Made by a program: the position numbers and the translations under genes. Below the pieces are notes generated by a model that searched no databases, had not been told where the DNA came from, and worked only from the letters and a program-made list of their open reading frames with translations. Below are positions 56,000 through 64,000 of a DNA stretch of 64,000 nucleotides, in pieces. This stretch comes from Lunularia cruciata (taxonomy: Eukaryota; Streptophyta; Marchantiopsida; Lunulariales; Lunulariaceae), in assembly GCA_948567375.1 (NCBI GenBank), contig OX419755.1, positions 67,522,944-67,586,943 on the forward strand, given 5' to 3'. Positions within the stretch are counted from its first letter, which is position 1, and the number at the start of each line of letters is the position of its first letter.

Positions 56000-56744
56000 T
56001 ATGACCTCAATAACTCCTCTGTATGCACTGAGAGAGATACCACCAAAGCCTTTGAAAATATACATAGAAAGGCCGATGCATGCCAACCTGGTACCATCTC
56101 CTCATTTGTCTCACCATGCCAATGTGCTCCGATCTGATCTTGCTGGCTGGGATATGGGTTTCTACTCAACCCATCTCCATCATGGTTCACCACTCTAGGT
56201 CTATGAACAACCATGAAATCATACTCTTGTAAAATCAAAGCCCATTGTGCAAGCTTCCTTGAAAGCTTATTGGACTCCATCAACCACTTCAATGGCTGAT
56301 GATCAATGATGAGAGTGAAGGGGTTACCAAATAGGTAACATCAGAAATGTGCTATTGCCCAAACTGCTGCCAAGCACTCTCCCTCATATGAACTATACTT
56401 TGCCTCCGCTGAATTGTTGGAGCAACTAGCATAGGCCACCACAAACTCCTTCCCCTCATCATCATGTTGGGTGAGCACCGCTCCAAGAAATGAACCTGAA
56501 ATGGTTGTCCTCTTATTGGTCTCCTCAAAATAGGAGTGGATGTCAACCTCTCCTTGAGCTCTACAAAAGCTCTCTCTTGCTCATCTCCCCAACACCACTC
56601 CTGTGTAAGCTTGGTTAGCTTTGTCAAGGCCTTGGCAATGGCACTAAATCCTCTAACATAGCAGTGATAGAAGTTTGCCAACCCAAGGAATGCTTGCACT
56701 CCACTCACATCCGTAGGTCGAGGAATATGTGCAATAGCCTCCAC
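56000..56744 (-). pseudogene. MT-2 end of RT, RNase H and linker
   Basis: The - strand shows VQAFLGLANFYHCYVRGFSA, ELKERLTSTPILRRPI, then a frameshift near 56480, the SAEAKYSSYE and IAHFRCYLFG blocks, HQPLKWLMESNKLSRKLAQW and DGDGLSRNPYPSQQDQ. This is the same order as in MT-1. The first catalytic Asp of RNase H is lost at the frameshift. Confidence 0.85.
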
Positions 56745-57330
56745 CTTGGTCTATTGAACACCAAGTCCTCTAGGGTAGATAGTGTGACCCAAATACTCAA
56801 CCTGCTCGTGGAAGAACCTACACTTCCCAAGATGTTATTTGAGTCCATGAGATCTCAACCTCTCAAACACCTCCAACAATAGTCTCTCATGCTCCTCTAT
56901 AGTAGTGCTATAGACCAAAATGTCATCAATATAGCACCGAGCAAAATCCAATCCAGCTAGGATCCTATCCATGACCCTCTGGAACTCATCAAGAGTGTTC
57001 TTTAACCCAAACAGTAAGAACCTCCATTGATATAACACATCCTTGCCATGAGGATCAATAGCCTAAAATGTTGTCTTGGACTTATCCTCTTCCTTGATCG
57101 GCAAATAATGATATCCCGCTCAAAGATCCAAAGTATTGAAGACCTTTGCATGCCCAATTGCATCAAGTATCTCCTCCGGTGTAGGCATGGGATACCAATC
57201 AGCCCTGGTCTATCGGTTGATAGGATGGTAATCTCCACACATCCGCTTATTTGTGTAGCTGCTATGCATATCCTTCTTGGCTGGCATCACTATCATTGAT
57301 GCATACTTTCCATGTGAAATCTCCACCAAT
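56745..57330 (-). pseudogene. MT-2 reverse transcriptase
   Basis: Blocks on the - strand are KYASMIVMPAKKD-like sequence, MPTPEEILDAIGHAKVFNTL, LPIKEEDKSK, FLLFGLKNTLDEFQRVMDRI and the catalytic CYIDDILVYST at about 56915. VEYLGHTIYPRGLG and a stop follow. It closely resembles MT-1 RT, with different breaks. Confidence 0.88.
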
Positions 57331-57954
57331 TTAGCCTCAAAAAGGTCACTATTCCGGCTTTGAATCAATGTCCTCTCCATCTCACTATATCAATATGGAC
57401 GTTGGAAAACTGGTGTATTGCTAGTCAGTTCAATCTGTATACTAGGTCCTTTCAGAGCACCCAAATCCTTCATACTAAAGGCAAAACAACTCATGTGGCT
57501 CCTCAAGAACCTCAAACCCTCCGTCTTTCCTCTCCAGTAAGCTTGGGTCCAAGATCTAGCTCCCAAGTATCCTCTATAACTGTAGTAAGAGTGGAAGACA
57601 TATTGACTGGCTGCTACACTAGGCCCTTGAGAGCAATAGTGTCATATCTCCAACCACTAGAGGTCCTAGCCTCTGTGTGAAAAACTCCCCCCACTCTGGG
57701 TGCAAGCTCCACACGTCTCTTAGCTGCATCCCAAGTGGACCAAAGGTGTAATCCAAGTAGCCCACGCTCACTTGGATGGACTCTAAGTAGACCACTCCCT
57801 CTAGTAGCTATTGGTTGTGTCCCAAGAATACCATGCTCACTCGGTCTATTGCCCCTAGCATGTGCCTGAATTGTCTCGATAGGCACAAGGCTCACAAGTG
57901 TCCGAGTGGTGGTGCCTATCAAGCGCATCCTATGTTGCTCTACCAAGCCAAGGC
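57331..57954 (-). other. MT-2 linker between methyltransferase and RT
   Basis: About 620 bases are partly open on the - strand within the frame 58096-57614 (HARGNRPSEHGILGTQPIAT, RRVELAPRVGG). I recognise no domain. In MT-1 this stretch is replaced by the 32-bp patch at 47879-47910. Confidence 0.5.
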
Positions 57955-58890
57955 TCACAATCCATGTCAAACAGTTCTGGTCCATAGCCTGACCTAACAC
58001 TTGACACCTGGGTGCCTCTAACACTGCTAGAACAATGGTAATACCAGTGCAAAAACCCATCACCCGCTCTCTCTCATCAGCGTTGGGCTCCACCAACTGC
58101 TATAACTGTGAGTCCCAAACAAGTCCAAGTCCTCCCTCTCAAAAAGCATGAGAGCCTGGGAAACTCATGAGTGTAGGAAATGCAACTCTAGGCTGTCCAA
58201 CTAGGTTTACCAGTGCCATAGGTGACCTATCAACCACTACCATTATCTGAGACTGACGCCCAACATCCAAGATATCATCAACAAGGATGTGGTCAAGTTG
58301 TTGAATCCCATCATAAGCACGCTGTAAAATCTCTCTAGGTAAGAGGTTTGTTCACCAAAGACAAAGACAATGAGCCCGTGATCCCACTCTGGCTGCATCT
58401 AACAATATAGTAGGTTCCATCCAAGAATTGACCTGATGTACTCACCACCACTTTGGTGCAAGAATCACCCATCAAAGGAACGTTCTCCAAAAAGTAAGCT
58501 GGAGAAACGGATTGATGAACCTAGAGATGTTGTAGTATCCATAACATCTCCTAAATCACACTAGAATAAGGATCTTGAAGACCCAAACCTCTACCAGCAC
58601 GTGTATGTCTCTAACATGGCCATCCAAAAATCACCAAGTGAATAGGCCCATGTCTCTCTAGATCATGCGCCCCCAATAAGGAAATGTTTGTTGGTATGGC
58701 CTTTTGGTAACCTTTGACTGCTAACATTGGTAGCAACTCCAAATATTGATAGGCCAAGTGTGCTACATGGTGTAGAGAGACTTGACTAGCAGTCTCATCT
58801 CTCTCTACATACAAGTACCTCTATACTTGTATACCCGCTTGTAATACCGCAACTAGTCCAATACTAATCCCACCGAACAACTCCAATAGA
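57955..58890 (-). pseudogene. MT-2 C5-cytosine DNA methyltransferase domain, decayed
   Basis: This is the better-kept of the two copies, about 310 codons, the usual size of a small C5-methyltransferase. Motif I is LLELFGGISIGLVAVLQAG near 58883. A stop and YLYVERDETA (II) follow, then HDLERHGPIHLVIFGWPC (III to IV, Cys near 58615). A stop replaces the Gln after Pro-Cys, and RHTRAGRGLGLQDP follows directly. ENVPLMGDS (VI) is near 58485. VGSRAHCLCLW*TN (VIII) is near 58365, where two Cys codons TGT probably replace Arg CGT. NADERERVMGF (IX) is at 58084 and VLGQAMDQN (X) near 57990. Order and spacing fit the family along the whole domain. Stops make it inactive. Confidence 0.82.
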
Positions 58891-59123
58891 CATATCTCTT
58901 TTATTGGATGTTTCCAAGCAATGAGTGTGGTATCCAGAGGTGTCAAAGTAATCAAATCTGGAGGCTCATCCTCACACTCATCTCCTGATGGTACAAAGGC
59001 TCCACTCCAAGCTTGTTGCACCAACTAATTTGCATGTTGTTGTAACGCTTCCTCTGAACTCCACAATGGAACATCCAAGGTGGATGGAACAATCCCACTC
59101 GTACTCCAAATCCAAGTGATATC

Positions 59124-59650
59124 CTATGGTACTAGATTATCCTCTACATAGGCGTTCCTCTCCAACAAGTCACCAGGCCAAGTAACTACACCACTTAAAG
59201 CTAAAACTGATGTTGCCATGGTCTTGGACTGTAGTGAGCCAAGATTGCCACTACTGAAGTATACTTGTAGGTGATATACCCGTCCCTCCCCAGACTGCCA
59301 ACCTGGTCTATAAGAGGTTGTCTCCTCCCAATAGTCAATACTGAAACCCATAGGGTATAACACTGCTCCCCCAACTAGCACATCATATGACTTAACTATT
59401 GTCGCAATAGCCTGAGCTCTCACCACTGAGCTATCAGTTAGATGACCAGGCTGAACTTGGACAACAAGCTCCCCACATGTGATGTACTATGTTGAACCAC
59501 CACCTAGAGATGTTTAGATCTGAATTGGACACCTCTCCATATCGGTCTTCCGTAACTCCATACCAACAATTGCAGCCTTCCCCAACATAAAGGGCTGCGC
59601 ACCCGAGTCTAACAAGACTCTCTGTGGTCTAAAGACCTTCCTTGAAGGTC
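59124..59650 (-). pseudogene. MT-2 aspartic protease
   Basis: The - strand reads RVLLDSGAQPFMLGKAAIVG with D-S-G. A stop, TSLGGGST and, from 59426, VRAQAIATIVKSYDVLVGGA, LYPMGFSIDYWEETTSYRPG follow. The last block is characteristic of this element family and is shared with MT-1. From 59124 to 58890 a linker leads into the methyltransferase (DLITLTPLDTTLIAW). Confidence 0.8.
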
Positions 59651-59706
59651 CCACCAAACGGAAAATCCCCCTTTAGTTATCCAATAGGACCACACCAGGT
59701 GTGAAC

Positions 59707-59761
59707 TATGACAGCTCGACAAATATCACTTTTGCGGTAATCAGGTAAGTAAAGTTTGTTC
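59707..59761 (-). mobile_element. TGC-8: end of a TGC element, interrupted by Tat-4
   Basis: TATGACAGCTCGAC and then AAATATCACTTTTGCGGTAA match the 3' terminus of the other TGC copies, with the terminal TGTG changed to TATG. Only 55 bases are visible before the Tat-4 LTR; the rest would lie right of the window. The left flank in MT-2 is TGAAC. Confidence 0.8.
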
Positions 59762-60435
59762 TGTAACACCCATTTGTGCATGTGTGTGGTATTGTGATAT
59801 TTAGCTTGGTATTACAAGTACTTAAGAGATATTATTTATATAGAGATAAAGGATGGTTCTATATTAGTCATGGTTAGCTAAAGTTAGTCATAGCTAAGAT
59901 AGAGGGGACCTTACTTTAGAGGAAGTAGAAAAGATGAGCACCACTATTTTGGACTTTAGTGTGTTGACTTGGTATTATTCTTAGGTGTTTGGCTTTGAGG
60001 AAAGAGTTGAGAACTCTTGGGCCCGCAAGCCTTTTTGTTTTGGATTCTTCTTTAGTCCAAGGAAAGCCTATGTGAAGGAATCCTTGACTTAGTGGTTGGG
60101 TCAAGATAAGACCACATGCTTAGGGGAATATGCCCATGTGAATGGATATTCCTTTCTATTTTTTGACTTTACTTGACTTTTAGTCTAGTAACTTGAGTTA
60201 CTACGGTAATAAGTAACTTTGGTACGTAACCATTTCACAAGTATATAAACAAGGGGTGAGGAGGTACTCATCATCCTTTCATTTGCAACTATCTCTCTCA
60301 TTGAGTTCTCTAGTGAGCAATGTCTTGAGTCTTGGAGTGTTAGCCTTGGAGGAGTATGATGGAGTTTGGGTTCCTTGCCTTCTTAGTCCATGGTGCGCTA
60401 CCATAATAGCCACCAGAGGTTCAGGCCAGCTCACA
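59762..60435 (+). repeat. Tat-4 5' LTR
   Basis: This is about 674 bp from TGTAACACCC to CAGCTCACA. Near the end about 15 bases (the tcctgagtgagagac block of Tat-2) are missing, so that GGTTCA joins GGCCAGC. It has the 13 bases that are missing from Tat-1. Confidence 0.93.
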
Positions 60436-60439
60436 TTTT

Positions 60440-60457
60440 TGGTTCCGTTGCCGGGAC
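60440..60457 (+). other. Tat-4 primer binding site
   Basis: TGGTTCCGTTGCCGGGAC is the same as in the other Tat copies, four bases after the LTR. Confidence 0.7.
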
Positions 60458-61294
60458 CTCTCTAGAAGGCAAGATAATGTTCCGCGTTCAATTCTACATT
60501 AGGCAGAAGGAGGCTATGAGAGCTCACTTGGAGAGAACATTAGGAGAGGAGAGGGCTGAACTTATGTTAGAGAACCAAGATCCATTTGTATACCCTGTGG
60601 TTCATTATGATGTCTTTGAGGTGATTTTGTACATCTTGTACACATGAGAGGAATTGGAGAGATTGTGTGAGGTGGATTGTAGATTTTGGGGATCAAGGTG
60701 ATTTTGGGTAAAATCTCAAGTTTGAGATCTGGCCTTTAAATTTCTACACATGATAGCTTGGGTTATCTTTCAGTTAGCACACTTGAAATAATTATGAGAG
60801 CTAATATGCGCACTGGGCTAGAATTTTTGAAAGTTGATAGGATAAAGTGCTCCCGCAACTGCATGCTCTCTGGAAAATTATACAGAATCTGCCATTTCTT
60901 CAATTTTCAGTAAATTGTCCTGAAAATTTCCAAGAAAATTAAGTGCATTGTATCCTACCTGCTGCTACAAAAATTAGAGAGAGATCATTTTTGCGCAGGG
61001 AGTTATGAGTTTTTGAAGTGAGGGGAGTGGTTTTGAGACCAAATCTGAAATATGTGTGCTAAATAGAAAGGTGTCTAGGCCAAATGGCTTGATGAAAAGA
61101 TCTGAAATTTTGCAGGGAGGGACACCCTGGAGTTGTAATCAAGTGGACCAAATTTTAGAGGACTGTGACATACTGGTTGAGATATTTGAGTGACATTGTG
61201 AGGAAGGGTCAATTCTGCAGAGTGGAGATCTCATGCATGAGGAGTTTGAGATCAACAAAAAGCATGTTTGAGTGTTTAGATTCATCTTGGGAAC

Positions 61295-61750
61295 ATGGAG
61301 GGTCATCAAGAGTGGAAATTGAGATTATGCAAATTTCCCCAAGGGTTTGAGATGATTGTAGGGGTTGATTTGAGGAAAAGAGAGTTTACAATAGAATTTG
61401 AAGAGAGTATTGAGAGGATCCAAAAACCTACACCACTTGGAGGAAAGAGTGAGTCTAAGTGCTTTCTATGTGGAGAGAAGGGACATAAGGCAAGTTCATG
61501 TCCATTGACCTTTGAGAGCAAGAGATTGAGGGAAAGGAGAGGCTTACTTGACTTGGGTTTGCATGTTGGACCTTCTTCACCAAGATTGGGAAGGAGAAGA
61601 TCTAAGACCAAGGAGTTGTGTGAGGTTTGTGGAGTTGAAGGACTTCCAAAAGGACATGAGTGTAGTGGAGTAAAAGCACTTTTGGAAACTTTGGTGAAGG
61701 ATCTTGGAGAGAGTCTTAGTACAGCTACAGAAATACTACCACCTTCATAA
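61295..61750 (+). pseudogene. Tat-4 CCHC ORF, slightly truncated
   Basis: This has the same start and both Cys/His clusters as Tat-2 (CFLCGEKGHKASSC and CEVCGVEGLPKGHEC). A TAA near 61748 replaces a serine TCA-like codon and removes the last residues. It may still encode a nearly full-length protein. Confidence 0.7.
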
Positions 61751-62001
61751 GCTAGTTCTCAAGATTAGTGATGGAGATAATCTTTCAACTTATGGATAAA
61801 CTATCCATGAGAGTTAGATTAATATGCACTCTAGGATTTGATGTTGTTATAGAAATCTTGGAGCAACCTGAACCTTTTGTGTTCCCTAGAGTGGATTATT
61901 CTCAGATAGTGTTAGTCATGTATATACTCTATTAGTAATAGAGTGAGAGAAAAGAAAAGAGAAAAAAAATTGAGAGAAAAGAAAGATAGTGAGGGGTTAA
62001 G

Positions 62002-64000
62002 ATGGGGAAACTTTCGGTTTTCTTTGGCAAGGATGGAAAAGATGTGGAGGCCTTTGTGAGAGACTTCAAGAAAGCTTGCATATGAAACAATGAGAGGAGG
62101 AAGAATGAGTGGGCCTCATTATTACCAGATTTCTTTGAGGATGCAGCACTTACATGGTATGAGTCAGAATACCAAAAGAGAGAGAGGAGAGATGGGGAAG
62201 AGGAGTCTTGGGAGACTTTGACTTCAGCACTCATTGAGAACTTTCTTCCTGATGAGAGTTATGAGAGATTGATGAGTGAGGTTACATTTCTCAAGCAAGG
62301 AGATGGAGAGAAAGTGAGAGTCTATGTGGAAAGAGTGGAAAAGTTGGAGTCCAGATTTTGCATAGTGTTGAGGAAGGGTGGGGATGATGTGGAGACTACA
62401 ATGATTGGCATAGGGGCCATGCTCACCAAGAATTTTGTGGGAGGGTTGAGACCACAAATTAGAAGCAAGGTGAGATATGAGAAACCTTCTTCCAAGGTTG
62501 AAGCTATCAAGATCGCAATTCGTATGGTGGAGAGTTTGGAAGGGGATGAGAGTGATTTGGTGGTGAAGGAGGTTGTGCATCCTCCTCAAGGCTACAAGTA
62601 TGGTGGAACTTCTGATACTTTGGTGGCAAGGGTTGCACCACAAGTAGTGGTTGCTCCAGTTCTTGCACCTCCACCAAAAGGTCTACTTCAAACCATCACA
62701 GAACAACTTGTAGATCTCAAGATCAATGTGGTGCAACTATGGGAGAAGAGAGAGGTGGATCAGAATGTAGGGAGAGGGCCTAGGAGTTATGGAAACTATC
62801 CATATAGAGGAGGCCAACCATCCAACAATTTCAATGATAGAAATTGTTTTGGATGTGGAAGAAGAGGCCATATCCAAAGGAATTGCCCAAATTCCACTTA
62901 CCATGGAGGAAGGGGTTATGAGGGAGCCAATAGAGGGAAAGAGGGAGGTAGTGAAACCCAAGTGGCTCCTAATCCCAACAAAGGTAAGGAGATAGCATCC
63001 ATAGATGTGGTTGAGAGCAAGTATGAGAAGGGAGAGTGCTCAAACTCCAAGGGTCTTAATTTGGAGCTTTTGGCACAAGAGAAGAAGAGAGCTCATTTTA
63101 CAGAGGATGTTCACTCTTCTCAAGGATTTACTTCAAGCAAGGATACTCCTATGTCTACTAGGAGCACTCGCACCTCAACACCATCAACAACAAAGACTCC
63201 AAGGAAGAAGTTGGGGATGGAGGATTTCTTGATTTCAAAGCAACAATGGAACTACAATGTGTTGGAGGATGTTGGTAGTCACAAGGCTAACATCACAGTG
63301 GGCCAATTGATTGCTTTGAACCCTACCTTGAGAAAGGAGCTTAGAGGTGGTTTGAGTTCTACAAGGAGCAAGAAGAAGAAGAAGGCAAAAGTTCCAATAT
63401 CAATGGGGGTGGTGGATGCCAAGCCAACACCATGGGAGGCTTGCAAATATGCCTCCAAGATTGATGTGAGAGTGAATGGTCACAACATCAAGGATGCATT
63501 GGTTGATGGAGGATCAGCAGTGAATGCCATGTCTGAAAGGTTGATGAAGAAGTTGGGTATGATACCCTCAAGACCTTCAACATTTGTGGTGAGCATGGCA
63601 AACAAGCAACAAGTTTGACCAGTAGGAGTGATGGATAAGGTGGTAGTTTCAATTATGGGAGTTCAAAATCTCATAACTTTCCAAGTCTTGAAGGATTCAA
63701 GCTATGACTTACTTCTTGGGAGGCCATGGTTGAGAGCAGCACGCACAACTGATCGATGGCACAAAGGGTACTTGAGGATTGGGCCATCAAACCATAGAGT
63801 CATTGTTCCTGTGACTAACACCACCAACACTTCACATTCAGATACACCATCTTCTGATTATTGGGAATCAGATTCTGAAGAAGGAGCTTCAAGTGTGGAC
63901 ACAAGCATGGAGGAAGAGACTTCCATGGAGGAGGATGAATCTGAATCTGATTCAGATGTATATCCCTTGTGTGCTATGGATTTTGCACCTAAGCCAAAGG
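62002..64000 (+). pseudogene. Tat-4 Gag-Pol, gag to protease, with two stops
   Basis: The ATG is at 62002. TGA at 62083-62085 replaces GGA, after only 27 codons, and TGA at 63616-63618 replaces CGA shortly after the protease active site (ALVDGGSAVNAMS). Between them the frame is open, with Gag, the CCHC knuckle (CFGCGRRGHIQRNC) and protease. After the second stop the reading is again open (LLLGRPWLRAARTTDRW) to the window end. Confidence 0.92.

Larger units (their letters stand above)
55621..59706 (-). mobile_element. MT-2: second methyltransferase-bearing Ty3/gypsy element, inverted
   Basis: It belongs to the same family as MT-1, on the - strand, truncated at both ends in the window: protease, methyltransferase, linker, RT, RNase H and the integrase finger. 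It is clearly diverged from MT-1, so it is a separate copy and not a recent inverted duplicate. Its right side is interrupted by TGC-8 and Tat-4 and its left side ends at the 55620/55621 breakpoint. Frameshifts and stops are present throughout. Confidence 0.85.
59762..64000 (+). mobile_element. Tat-4: Tat-family element, 3' part outside the window
   Basis: 5' LTR, primer site, leader, CCHC ORF and Gag to protease are visible, and the sequence runs off the window in the spacer before RT. It was inserted into TGC-8. It is close to Tat-2 but with nonsense changes in gag and after protease, a stop in the CCHC ORF and a small deletion near the LTR end. The base order GTTC lies just left of the LTR; the right flank is not in the window. 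Confidence 0.93.

Noticed and set aside
55621-59706. MT-1 and MT-2 as one element folded by a simple inversion
   Set aside because: They overlap in content (protease to RNase H in both) and are clearly diverged, so they are two copies.
1-64000. Host genes, tRNA or rRNA genes
   Set aside because: I found no frame, intron-bearing gene model or RNA gene that is not explained by the elements listed.

Overview
The window looks like intergenic DNA of a large plant genome. It is AT-rich, has no recognisable host gene, tRNA or rRNA, and is almost wholly nested LTR retrotransposons of plant type: a chromovirus with a tRNA-iMet primer site, and a Tat/Athila-like Ty3/gypsy family with LTRs of about 690 bp. 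A gymnosperm or another large-genome land plant would fit, but the species cannot be told from the sequence. All element names below are mine.

Layout. The underlying host from 16621 to 52895 is MT-1 (+), an old degenerate Ty3/gypsy element. It is split by Tat-3 (23065-45244, +), which is itself split by TGC-4 (28616-40230, -), which contains Tat-2 (32320-40150, +), a young and apparently complete element. TGC-5 (40635-43578) also sits in Tat-3, and TGC-2, TGC-3 and TGC-6 sit directly in MT-1. At the left, an LTR fragment (Tat-5) holds TGC-1, which is cut by the chromovirus Chr-1 (1-14125, +), which holds Tat-1 (2084-9885, -). At the right, TGC-7 (52896-55620) ends at a breakpoint against MT-2 (55621-59706, -), a second copy of the MT family in opposite orientation. 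MT-2 carries the stub of TGC-8, and Tat-4 (59762 to the window end, +) is inserted in that stub.

Two systems stand out. (1) MT-1 and MT-2 both carry a decayed C5-cytosine DNA methyltransferase domain between protease and reverse transcriptase. Motifs I, IV, VI, VIII, IX and X are recognisable, in order and at normal spacing. (2) The TGC family consists of elements of about 1.9 to 3.8 kb with constant TGTGG...CACA ends. Five complete copies are each flanked by a perfect 5-bp target duplication, but I find no LTRs, PBS or PPT. They encode a long coiled-coil protein, and at least one copy has a gag/CCHC region instead. They may be protein-coding solo LTRs of an unseen giant element, or a terminal-repeat-less element mobilised in trans.

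The Tat family (Tat-1 to Tat-4 and one LTR fragment) encodes a single Gag-Pol polyprotein. Upstream of it lies a small sense ORF with a CCHC knuckle and a second Cys/His cluster. Tat-2 has an uninterrupted 1608-codon gag-pol and LTRs that look identical by eye, so it is the best candidate for a recently active element. The other copies carry nonsense changes, several of them CGA to TGA, as expected from decay of methylated CpG.
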